A stretch of DNA of 64,000 bases from Methylocystaceae bacterium. GTDB lineage: Bacteria > Pseudomonadota > Alphaproteobacteria > Rhizobiales > Beijerinckiaceae. The stretch is from NCBI GenBank assembly GCA_009773555.1, contig WSXZ01000030.1, positions 1 through 64,000 on the forward strand, given 5' to 3'. Within the stretch, counting starts at the first letter, position 1; every line of letters starts with the position of its first letter. Shown here piece after piece: positions 38,101-44,452 of this stretch. Made by a program: the position numbers and the translations under genes. Under the pieces are notes generated by a model. The model was not told the DNA's origin. It saw only the letters and a program-made list of their open reading frames with translations, and did no database searches.

Positions 38101-38564
38101 GTGCCGCTGAGAATGGCGAAAAAGGTCGCGCTCTCGACGAGCGCATTGCCCGCCGGAAGTTCCTCGCGCGTCAGATGGTCGGGCAAGATGCCGTATTTGA
38201 CGGGGCCGAACAGCGCGCCGGTGACGCCGAAGAGAATGAGCGCGCCAAAGAGCGTCGGGATATTGGCTAACAGAAAGCCGGTCGCGGACAATGCCGCCAC
38301 GGCGATCTCCGCGACGCTCAGCCAGCGCACGACGCGCGCCTTGTCATATTTGTCGGCGAGCTCGCCGCCGATCGCCGAGAACAGAAAGAACGGCGCGATG
38401 AAGGCCGCGCCGGCGAGCGTCACGAGCGACGCGCCGCTCTCGGCCGCGTGCGCCAAGATCAGGAGAACCAGGGCGTTCTTCAAGAAATTGTCGTTGAAGG
38501 CGGCGAAGAACTGACGCCAGAACAATGGCGCGAAACGCCGAGAAGCGAGAAGCGAATGCGTCAT
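35106..38564 (-). CDS. aas: Three-domain lysophospholipid flippase / acyltransferase / acyl-ACP synthetase
   Basis: One 1152-residue chain combines three activities that remodel membrane phospholipids. The N-terminal part (about 1-420) is an LplT-like MFS carrier (FWRQFFAAFNDNFLKNALV). The middle (about 430-640) is a PlsC acyltransferase with NHVSFLD and FPEGRLT. The C-terminal part (about 650-1140) is an AMP-dependent acyl-activating enzyme with LFTSGSEGAPKGVALSHRN, GYGVTEASPVLA and DTGD. In the known fused form it re-acylates lysophospholipids. I chose the ATG at 38564, with GGAAG upstream; the ORF-track start is longer. A divergent TetR gene and two palindromic operators lie just upstream, so it is probably repressed by that regulator. 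Confidence 0.9.
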   Translation of the reverse strand: MTHSLLASRRFAPLFWRQFFAAFNDNFLKNALVLLILAHAAESGASLVTLAGAAFIAPFFLFSAIGGELADKYDKARVVRWLSVAEIAVAALSATGFLLANIPTLFGALILFGVTGALFGPVKYGILPDHLTREELPAGNALVESATFFAILSGTVAGGMALHVGDGAILAAGVMGVAALALGAAWLIPPTRRADPDLAIDANVFRSTFKLLRHLRGQIALRRLAVVTSLFWLFGSIAMSLTPSLITQTLHGAEILVSIHLALFAVGIAIGSGLAAFLLKGKIVLLPTAVGAALVAFASADLGLALLLSNAPAAATALAPQAYFAQPLAWRAAIDLSLLAVAGGLMIVPSFAAIQAQSAPQQRARTIAAVNVQNAAFMALGGLGVAGLQSLGVSFAALLIGLAVVALVASIWIVKAVVASPLQDLLSIYFRAFYRLEVKGLENFEKAGPNPIVALNHVSFLDAAAIFAVMPKQPVFAVDRAISQTWWAKPFLKFMRVIPLDPANPLGARALINAVKDGNPLVIFPEGRLTVTGSLMKVYDGAGLIAEKSGAMVVPVHIDGAEATMFSRLTREQARRRWFPKFTLTVLEPIRLTVDDALKGKARRMAAGAALYQIMSDLVFRATNADRTLFEAVVEAARTHGLSRVALEDPIAGQLSYRRLLIGTRALAGKIAAIGRTGDAIGLMLPNANGAGIAFLAVISAGRAPAMINFTAGAANILAGCEAAQARTILTSRGFIEKAKLEKLVAALEEKVALVYLEDMRARISFADRLDALRRFRKPVVARKAAEMAAILFTSGSEGAPKGVALSHRNMLANAAQAAARIDFGRTDKVFNVLPMFHSFGLTVGFTLPLISGVPIYLYPSPLHYRIVPELVYGSNATILFGTDTFLAGYARPAHAYDFRSIRYVVAGAEPVKQSTRDLWMEKFGVRILEGYGVTEASPVLALNTPMFNRFGSVGRLMPGIEHRLEPVPGVEDGGRLLVRGPNVMMGYLKIDKPGVVQPTENGWHDTGDIVTIDAQGYVTIKGRAKRFAKVGGEMVSLAAIEQLAAELWPDALSAAATEVDPRKGERITLITQQKDATRADFQAYAKSKGASDLMIPAEVMIVDQVPLLGSGKLDFAAVTKMVRERGRYILPNPRLPNGLQGRIDGNAAAPA

Positions 38565-38689
38565 GTCGAAGCTTCCGGGAGGTGCGTCGTGACATTCGCC
38601 GATCACCCTTAAGGATCGGTCAAACCGGACGCGTTGCAATGGGCGTGGCGATCGGCGTTGCAACCGGGTCGAAGGTCAGCCTTTCGCCA

Positions 38690-38702
38690 TGAACTATGTT
38701 CA
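38690..38702. promoter_or_regulatory. TetR operator candidate 1
   Basis: TGAACTATGTTCA is a perfect TGAAC-N3-GTTCA palindrome in the 215-bp gap between the divergent acyltransferase and TetR genes. A second copy lies 56 bp away, centre to centre. The likely ligand is the TetR protein encoded next door. Confidence 0.7.
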
Positions 38703-38744
38703 ATATGGAGACTGCAGCGCTTTTGCTCTGCCGTCAACAAGAAA

Positions 38745-38759
38745 ATGAACGGTGTTCAT
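38745..38759. promoter_or_regulatory. TetR operator candidate 2
   Basis: ATGAACGGTGTTCAT is the same TGAAC-N3-GTTCA palindrome with one more matching base on each side. It ends about 20 bases before the proposed TTG start of the TetR gene, a position suited to autorepression. Confidence 0.7.
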
Positions 38760-38779
38760 GCCGAATTGGGAGACGTTCC

Positions 38780-39406
38780 TTGAACGAGAATAACGCCGAC
38801 GCGGGAGCCGGCCGCCGGACGCAGTTGCGTGACCGGCTTATCGACATCGCGCAGGAGACCATCGCGGCGCAGGGTCTCGACGGACTTAAGGCGCGCGATC
38901 TCGCCGCCGCCGCCGGTTGCGCGCTCGGCGCGATCTATACCGCTTTTCATGACCTCGACGAGCTGATCCTGCGGGTCAACGCGCGCACCCTGGCGCGCCT
39001 GGAGCTCGCGCTCGGCGCGGCGTTTGTGGACGCAGAGGCGGAGCAGGCGCTCGAAGCCATGGCGCGAGCCTATCTGAGCTTTGCGAGAAAAGAGGAGCCG
39101 AGCTGGCGCGCGCTGTTCGAGCACCGATTGCCCCCTGGCGCGCCCGTGCCGGCCTGGTATGCGGACGCGCGCAACCGCCTGTTCAGTCGGTTGGACGCGC
39201 CGCTTGCGCAACTGCTGCCAGGCAAGGACGCGACGGCGCGCGCTGCGCTCGCGCGCACGCTGTTTTCGGCCGTCCATGGAGTCATCGCGCTAGGGCTCGA
39301 GGAGAAGATCGCTGAGACTCCGCCAAAGTTGCTGGATGAGCAGCTCGGCCTGCTGATACGGCTTCTCGCGGCGGGACTGATGATGGAGTCGGCCCGCTTG
39401 ATTTGA
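38780..39406 (+). CDS. TetR/AcrR-family repressor
   Basis: This is a TetR-type regulator of about 208 residues. The N-terminal helix-turn-helix reads QLRDRLIDIAQETIAAQGLDGLKARDLAAAAGCALGAIYTAFHDLDELI, quoted here only to mark its span (see the AAGCALGAIYTAFHD core). The C-terminal ligand domain includes WRALFEHRLPPG and ends near GLMMESARLI. I prefer the TTG at 38780 (LNENNADAG) with GGGAG nine bases upstream. The ORF-track start would place both operators inside the coding region. It is divergent from the phospholipid acyltransferase gene, its probable target. The ligand is unknown; an acyl or lipid signal is a reasonable guess. Confidence 0.85.
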   Translation: MNENNADAGAGRRTQLRDRLIDIAQETIAAQGLDGLKARDLAAAAGCALGAIYTAFHDLDELILRVNARTLARLELALGAAFVDAEAEQALEAMARAYLSFARKEEPSWRALFEHRLPPGAPVPAWYADARNRLFSRLDAPLAQLLPGKDATARAALARTLFSAVHGVIALGLEEKIAETPPKLLDEQLGLLIRLLAAGLMMESARLI

Positions 39407-39431
39407 GCCGCGCGAGCTGACATAGGCGCGC

Positions 39432-40172
39432 ATGACTTACATTCTGCTGTTTGCCGTAGCGACCTGGGCGGGCGCGCAGAATGCGCTTGCCGGCGGCGGC
39501 TCCTTCCTCACGCTTCCCGCCCTGATGTTCACGGGCATGGACGCGCTCGCCGCCAATATCACGTCATGCGCGGCGCTGTTTCCGGCGCAGGTCGCGACCG
39601 GCTGGACCGGCCGCAAGCTCGCCAAGGGCGCCAGTGGGCTTTCGCTGCGCACGCTGTTCGTCATCAGCATCGTCGGCGGCGCCGTCGGCGCGGCGGTGTT
39701 GCTGGGCACGCCGCGCGGACTCTTCGCGCGTCTCGTGCCATGGCTCGTGCTCTTTGCGACGGTGGTCTTCGCCTGGGGCAGTTTCTTTCGCAAGCCCGTC
39801 GAAACGCACAGCCATCTCGGCACGCCGCGCGCGGCCCTCGCGCAATTTCTGATTTCGGTTTACGGCGGCTATTTCGGCGGCGGCATCGGCTTCCTCATGG
39901 TCGCCGCGCTGACCATGGCCGGACAGGGGGTGCGCGTCGCCAGCGCAACAAAAAATGTTCTGGCCGGCGTCATGAACGCCTCCGCCGTCGCGATCTTCCT
40001 GTTCTCGCCGGATCTGCACTGGCCGCAGGCGCTGGTGACGAGCGTGGGCGCGACGATCGGCGGCGTCGCCGGCGCCCGCCTGATCCATCACATCGACGAA
40101 AAAATCCTGCGCATCTTCATCGTCGTGGTCGGCGCGGCGCTGACTGTCGGCCTCTTCCTCAGAGCGCCATGA
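39432..40172 (+). CDS. TauE/SafE-family membrane transporter
   Basis: This 246-residue membrane protein belongs to the TauE/SafE (DUF81) family, linked in some members to export of sulfite or organosulfur anions. The signature helices are visible: LAGGGSFLTLPALMFTGMDALAANITS, a paired second half with YGGYFGGGIGFLMVAALTMAG, and the closing helix IFIVVVGAALTVGLFL. The substrate cannot be assigned. The gene starts 26 bases after the TetR stop on the same strand, so they may be co-transcribed, and it converges with ccmG. Confidence 0.85.
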   Translation: MTYILLFAVATWAGAQNALAGGGSFLTLPALMFTGMDALAANITSCAALFPAQVATGWTGRKLAKGASGLSLRTLFVISIVGGAVGAAVLLGTPRGLFARLVPWLVLFATVVFAWGSFFRKPVETHSHLGTPRAALAQFLISVYGGYFGGGIGFLMVAALTMAGQGVRVASATKNVLAGVMNASAVAIFLFSPDLHWPQALVTSVGATIGGVAGARLIHHIDEKILRIFIVVVGAALTVGLFLRAP

Positions 40173-40191
40173 TCCCGGACGCCCGATGCGT

Positions 40192-40788
40192 TCAGCGCGT
40201 CGTGGCCGCCCCGCCCGCCATCGCCTTTTCGATCTCGGGAATGAGCGTCGTCGCAATGGCGGAAGGCGTCAGCGGCCCGACAAATTTATAGGCGATCGTT
40301 CCGTCGCCCTTGATCACGAAGGTCTCCGGCACGCCGTAGACGCCGAAGTCGATCGCCGTGCGGCCGGCAGGGTCGACGCCGACGCGCGCGAAAGGATTGC
40401 CGCCCTCCTCAAGAAAACCTAAGGCCTTTGTCGTCTCATCCTTGTAGGAGAGCCCGTAAAGCTCGACGCCTTTGGCCTTGAGCGCTTGATCGCCAGCCAT
40501 CGCCATGAGCGCCGAATGCTCCTGTCGGCAGGGTCCGCACCAGCTGGCGAAGACATTGACGAGGCTCACGTGACCCTTGCGCAAATCTTCGGTCGAGAGA
40601 CCAGGAACGCCGGCCAATCCTTCAAGCGCCGGCAGATCGAAAGCCGGCGCCGGCCTGCCGATCAGCGCCGAGGGGATACGCGACGCGTCGCCGGAGAAGA
40701 GCCGCACCAGGAAGACCAGCGCCAGCAGCGCGAAGAGCGCCAGCGGCAGAAAGCGCAGCGCCGAGCGCGGCGCGACGGCGTCGCTCAC
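40192..40788 (-). CDS. ccmG: Thiol:disulfide interchange protein CcmG/DsbE
   Basis: CcmG is the periplasmic thioredoxin that keeps apocytochrome c haem-binding cysteines reduced during cytochrome c maturation. The 198-residue protein has an N-terminal membrane anchor (LPLALFALLALVFLVRLF), the active-site motif FASWCGPCRQEH, and the family segment GVYGVPETFVI with the cis-Pro. It starts at GTG 40788, which overlaps the ccmD stop (GTGA). It is the last gene of a ccmC-ccmD-ccmG set. Confidence 0.93.
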   Translation of the reverse strand: MSDAVAPRSALRFLPLALFALLALVFLVRLFSGDASRIPSALIGRPAPAFDLPALEGLAGVPGLSTEDLRKGHVSLVNVFASWCGPCRQEHSALMAMAGDQALKAKGVELYGLSYKDETTKALGFLEEGGNPFARVGVDPAGRTAIDFGVYGVPETFVIKGDGTIAYKFVGPLTPSAIATTLIPEIEKAMAGGAATTR

Positions 40789-40943
40789 GCGCCCTCTCCT
40801 TCATCGCGCGCGCCCGCCGCGCCAAAGCGCGCCAGCGCCGAGCGCAGGCGGCGATAGTCGAGGATAATGCGCAAGGTCACGACGCCGAGCGTCACGGCCG
40901 TCACGCCATAAGCGGCGGCGATATAGAACCAGTGGCCGCTCAT
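40785..40943 (-). CDS. ccmD: Haem exporter small subunit CcmD
   Basis: This 52-residue gene is too short for the ORF track but fits exactly between ccmC and ccmG. It overlaps ccmC by ATGA and ccmG by GTGA. The protein starts MSGHWFYIAAAYGVTAVTLG, with one membrane helix (YGVTAVTLGVVTLRIIL) followed by a basic tail (DYRRLRSALARFG). This is the typical CcmD pattern. CcmD helps release holo-CcmE from the CcmABC haem-handling complex. Confidence 0.88.
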   Translation of the reverse strand: MSGHWFYIAAAYGVTAVTLGVVTLRIILDYRRLRSALARFGAAGARDEGEGA

Positions 40944-41704
40944 TCCGCCGCCTCCATGCTCTCATTGCCGGCGACTTCGCCGGCGCGGACGGCCTGCATC
41001 GACAAGCGCGCGAGGCGCCGGCGCAGGATTTCGTTGCGGATCGCCATGATATGCAGCGTCGAGAACAACAACGTCGCGGCGAGCGCCATGACGATCAGCG
41101 GCCACAGCATCGATCCGGAGATCGCCGGTCCGTCAATGCGAAACACCGAGGCCGGCTGGTGCAACGTATTCCACCAGTCGACGGAATATTTGATGATCGG
41201 AATGTCGATGGCGCCGACGAGTGTCATGATCGCTGCGATGCGCGCGCCGCGCGGCGTGTCGTCCATCGTCTGCCTGACGGCGATGAGACCGAGATAGAGA
41301 AGAAAAAGCACCAGCATCGAGGTGAGGCGCGCGTCCCACACCCAGAACGTCCCCCACATCGGCTTGCCCCAGAGCGAGCCCGTGACGAGACAAATGAAGG
41401 TGAAGGCGGCGCCGAGGCTGGCGGCGGTTTTCTGCGCCGCGTCGGCGAGGGGATGACGCCACACCAGAACGCCGAGCGACGCCGAGGTCATCACGATATA
41501 GGCGAAGATCGCCAGCCAGGCGGACGGAACATGGATGTACATGATCCGGACGGTTTCGCCCTGCTGATAATCGGGCGGCGCCGTGAAGGCGCCGTAGAGC
41601 CCGATCGCGAGCAGCAGCGCCGTGGCGCTTGAGAGCCACGGCAACGCGCGTTCTGCGAAACGCAGAAAGCGCGTTGGATTAGCGTAAGTGGACAGAAAGC
41701 TCAT
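40940..41704 (-). CDS. ccmC: Haem-handling protein CcmC
   Basis: CcmC presents haem to the chaperone CcmE in the periplasm. The 254-residue membrane protein carries the haem-binding tryptophan-rich signature WGTFWVWDARLTS, the flanking His residues in IHVPSAW and WNTLHQPASV, and six hydrophobic segments. It overlaps ccmD by four bases. The rest of the ccm system (ccmAB, ccmE, ccmF, ccmH) is not in this window. Confidence 0.95.
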   Translation of the reverse strand: MSFLSTYANPTRFLRFAERALPWLSSATALLLAIGLYGAFTAPPDYQQGETVRIMYIHVPSAWLAIFAYIVMTSASLGVLVWRHPLADAAQKTAASLGAAFTFICLVTGSLWGKPMWGTFWVWDARLTSMLVLFLLYLGLIAVRQTMDDTPRGARIAAIMTLVGAIDIPIIKYSVDWWNTLHQPASVFRIDGPAISGSMLWPLIVMALAATLLFSTLHIMAIRNEILRRRLARLSMQAVRAGEVAGNESMEAAE

Positions 41705-41753
41705 CGATCGCCGGAAACTCCCGCCGACCGTCTAAGCCCCACGGCCATCACCG

Positions 41754-43118
41754 TCAATTGGCGGCTTTGGACGGCGGCTTGGTCGTGTCCTTGGCGACTT
41801 CCTTGGACTGTTCGGCGAGGATCTGCGCCCTCGGCTTGCCGTGCAGAAGTTCGACCGCCGCGGTGAGCTGCTTGTCCTTCGCCTCATCCGGCGGGACATA
41901 GGCCTGCGAGCCGGTCTTTTCCTCGTCGCCCGTCTTGAGATGGCCCTTCAGCGACGCTTCGCCCTTGGTGTCGTCCTTACCCTTGAGCTCGTCCGGCACG
42001 TCCTGCAGGATGATCATGTCGGGATCAATGCCCTTGGCCTGGATCGTGCGGCCGGACGGCGTGTAATAGCGCGCCGTCGTCAGCCGCAGCGCGCCGCTCG
42101 AGCCGCCAAGCGGAATGATCGTCTGCACCGAGCCCTTACCGAAGGACCGCGTCCCGATCAGCGTCGCGCGCTTGTGATCCTGCAAGGCGCCGGCGACGAT
42201 TTCGGACGCCGAGGCCGAGCCGCCGTTGATCAGCACGACGACGGGCTTGCCCTTCGACAGATCGCCGGAGCCGCGGGCGTTGTAGCGCTGAGTTTCATCG
42301 GCGTTGCGGCCGCGCGTCGACACGATCTCGCCCTTGTCGATGAAGGAGTTGACGACCTGGATGGACTGATCCAGCAAGCCGCCCGGATTGTTGCGCAGAT
42401 CGAGGATGTAGCCTTTGAACTTGTCCGCGGGGATGTCCTGCTGCGCCTTAGCCATGGCGGTGCGCAGGCCTTCCGCGGTCTCTTCATTGAACTGCGAAAT
42501 GCGTACATAGGCGATGTCGTCGCCCTGCTTGCGCGAGCGCACGGATTTGATGTGGATCTCGGCGCGGACGAGCTTGACCTCGACCTTGTCCTTGTTCTTG
42601 CCGCGGAAGAGCGTCAGCTTGACAGGCGTGTTGATCGCGCCGCGCATTTTATCGACGGCCTGATTGAGCGTCATGCCCTGCACGGTCTCGTCGTCGATGG
42701 CGCCGATGAGATCGCCGGACATGATCCCGGCGCGCGACGCCGGGGTGTCGTCGATCGGCGTGACGACCTTCACGAGCCCGTCTTCCTGGGTGACCTCGAT
42801 GCCGAGGCCGCCGAACTTGCCCTCGGTCTGCGTCCGCATATCCTTGAAGGCCTTGGCGTCAAGGTAGCTCGAATGCGGATCGAGCGAGGTCAGCATGCCG
42901 TTGATGGCGTTTTCGACGAGCTTTTGCTCATCGGGCTTCTCGACATAGTCGGCGCGCACCTTGTCGAACACGTCGCCGAACAGGCTGAGGTTCTTGTAGG
43001 TGTCGGCGGAAGCGGCTTGAGCCGGAGCGCCGATGACGGCGCGCGCCTGCTGGCCAAGCGTGGCGCATCCCGCTCCAATTGCTATTCCTGTGGCGATAAG
43101 GGCTGTTTTGCGAATCAT
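41754..43118 (-). CDS. ctpA: S41-family C-terminal processing protease
   Basis: CtpA is a periplasmic serine protease that trims or degrades proteins by their C-terminus, often acting on cell-wall enzymes. The 454-residue protein has a signal-like N-terminus (KTALIATGIAIGAGCATL), a PDZ domain (GGLGIEVTQEDGLVKVVTPIDDTPASRAGI), and the catalytic Ser in INGGSASASEIVAGAL with the Lys in GTRSFGKGSVQ. The C-terminal tail is charged. I chose the ATG at 43118 because it overlaps the envC stop by ATGA. The envC-ctpA pairing is common in alphaproteobacteria and suggests a shared role in cell-wall turnover. Confidence 0.93.
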   Translation of the reverse strand: MIRKTALIATGIAIGAGCATLGQQARAVIGAPAQAASADTYKNLSLFGDVFDKVRADYVEKPDEQKLVENAINGMLTSLDPHSSYLDAKAFKDMRTQTEGKFGGLGIEVTQEDGLVKVVTPIDDTPASRAGIMSGDLIGAIDDETVQGMTLNQAVDKMRGAINTPVKLTLFRGKNKDKVEVKLVRAEIHIKSVRSRKQGDDIAYVRISQFNEETAEGLRTAMAKAQQDIPADKFKGYILDLRNNPGGLLDQSIQVVNSFIDKGEIVSTRGRNADETQRYNARGSGDLSKGKPVVVLINGGSASASEIVAGALQDHKRATLIGTRSFGKGSVQTIIPLGGSSGALRLTTARYYTPSGRTIQAKGIDPDMIILQDVPDELKGKDDTKGEASLKGHLKTGDEEKTGSQAYVPPDEAKDKQLTAAVELLHGKPRAQILAEQSKEVAKDTTKPPSKAAN

Positions 43119-44452
43119 CCGCCGACCTTCCGACTGTCTGACTTTGCCCACCATGGGCCCGAGTCGATTGACGCTCCGTCCTTGCGGAACTCAACATAAA
43201 GAATGGGTTGTTTCGCGCCGATTGCGATGGTCGCCGCGGTTTGCGCGGCTCCGTCTCCCATGCTGGCTATCGGCTCACCTGCGAGAACGAACTGTCCCAC
43301 GTTCACATTGGTGCGACTCATGCCGGCCAGGACCACATAATAACCGCCGCCGGCGTTAATGATCAAGAGTTGTCCATAACTTCGGTAAGGCCCTGAAAAA
43401 GCGATCCATCCGTCGCAAGGGGCGATAACCACCCCATTCTCGCGCGCCGCGATCGACAGGCCCTTCTCCTTGCCGCCAAAACCGTCCGGCGCGCCGAAAC
43501 GCCGCACGACCGATCCTGCGGCCGGGGCCGGCAGTCGGCCTTTAAGATCCATGAAAGCGACGGCGGGCGCAAGTCGCGCCGGATCCTTGAACGGCGCAGA
43601 CAACGCTTTGAGCCGCTCTCGCTCTGAAAGCATCGCTTGAGCTTTGGCGCGCTCGTCGTCGGCCTTGCGCGCCGCCTCCGCCGCGCGTCGCGCCGCCGCG
43701 CTGTCCGCCTCCATGCGCGAGATCAGGTCCTTGAGGCTTGTGGCGCGCTGCGCCAGCGTGCGCGCGCGCTCCGTCTCCGCCTGCAAGGCGCTTTGCGCGG
43801 TGGAAAGCGCGTCCTGACGTTCGCCGATCATCGGGGCGAGCCTTTCGCGCTGAACGTTGAGGCTCGCTTGCTGCTCCGCGAGGCGTTCGCGCTCACGCCG
43901 AACGCCATCGCGCACCTGTTCGAGTTCCGAAAGATCGCGCTGCAGCTGGCGCGCTTCGGCGCGCATTTGCGGCAGCACGGCGCCGAGCGCGAGCGACGCC
44001 CGGACGGCCTCGAGAATCTCGTTCGGTCGCGCGATCAGCGCCGGCGGCGGCTTACGGCCCATCCGTTGCAGGACGGTAAGAATCTCCATGATCAATCCGC
44101 GGCGGCTCTCGAGCGAGGATACGATCTTCCGCTCGTTCTCGGTGAGCGCCGAAAGCCGCTCTTCGATCTCGGCCGCGCGGCCTTCCGTCTCCTGCAGCCG
44201 CTGCGTCGCTTCGATGAGCGCGCCATTCAGCCTTTCGCGCGCGGCGGCGTGATCGACAAGCTGCTCTTCAAGTCGACGCGCGCGCTCCCGGGCGGCGCCC
44301 ATCGTGTCTTCGACGCCGCGCAATTCTTGTTGCTTTGATGAAATGTCTTTGGCGTCCGGACCCTGTTGTTCGGCATGTGCGGAAAATGCGACAGAAATCG
44401 CCAGGAGCGCCGCAGAGATGAGCCCGCGCTCGGTGGCTTCGTTACCCGCCAT
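43115..44452 (-). CDS. envC: EnvC-like murein hydrolase activator (LytM domain)
   Basis: EnvC-type proteins activate cell-wall amidases at the division site. The protein (about 445 residues) has a signal peptide (GLISAALLAISVAFSAHA), a long coiled coil (about 30-290, rich in E, R, A and Q), and a C-terminal LytM/M23 fold with GVVIAPCDGWIAFSGPYRSYGQ and LYVEFRKDG. The zinc ligands of active M23 peptidases are replaced, for example by Cys-Asp-Gly and Val-Glu-Phe. This supports an activator rather than an enzyme. I chose the ATG at 44452; the gene starts just inside the end of malQ and overlaps ctpA by four bases. Confidence 0.88.
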   Translation of the reverse strand: MAGNEATERGLISAALLAISVAFSAHAEQQGPDAKDISSKQQELRGVEDTMGAARERARRLEEQLVDHAAARERLNGALIEATQRLQETEGRAAEIEERLSALTENERKIVSSLESRRGLIMEILTVLQRMGRKPPPALIARPNEILEAVRASLALGAVLPQMRAEARQLQRDLSELEQVRDGVRRERERLAEQQASLNVQRERLAPMIGERQDALSTAQSALQAETERARTLAQRATSLKDLISRMEADSAAARRAAEAARKADDERAKAQAMLSERERLKALSAPFKDPARLAPAVAFMDLKGRLPAPAAGSVVRRFGAPDGFGGKEKGLSIAARENGVVIAPCDGWIAFSGPYRSYGQLLIINAGGGYYVVLAGMSRTNVNVGQFVLAGEPIASMGDGAAQTAATIAIGAKQPILYVEFRKDGASIDSGPWWAKSDSRKVGG

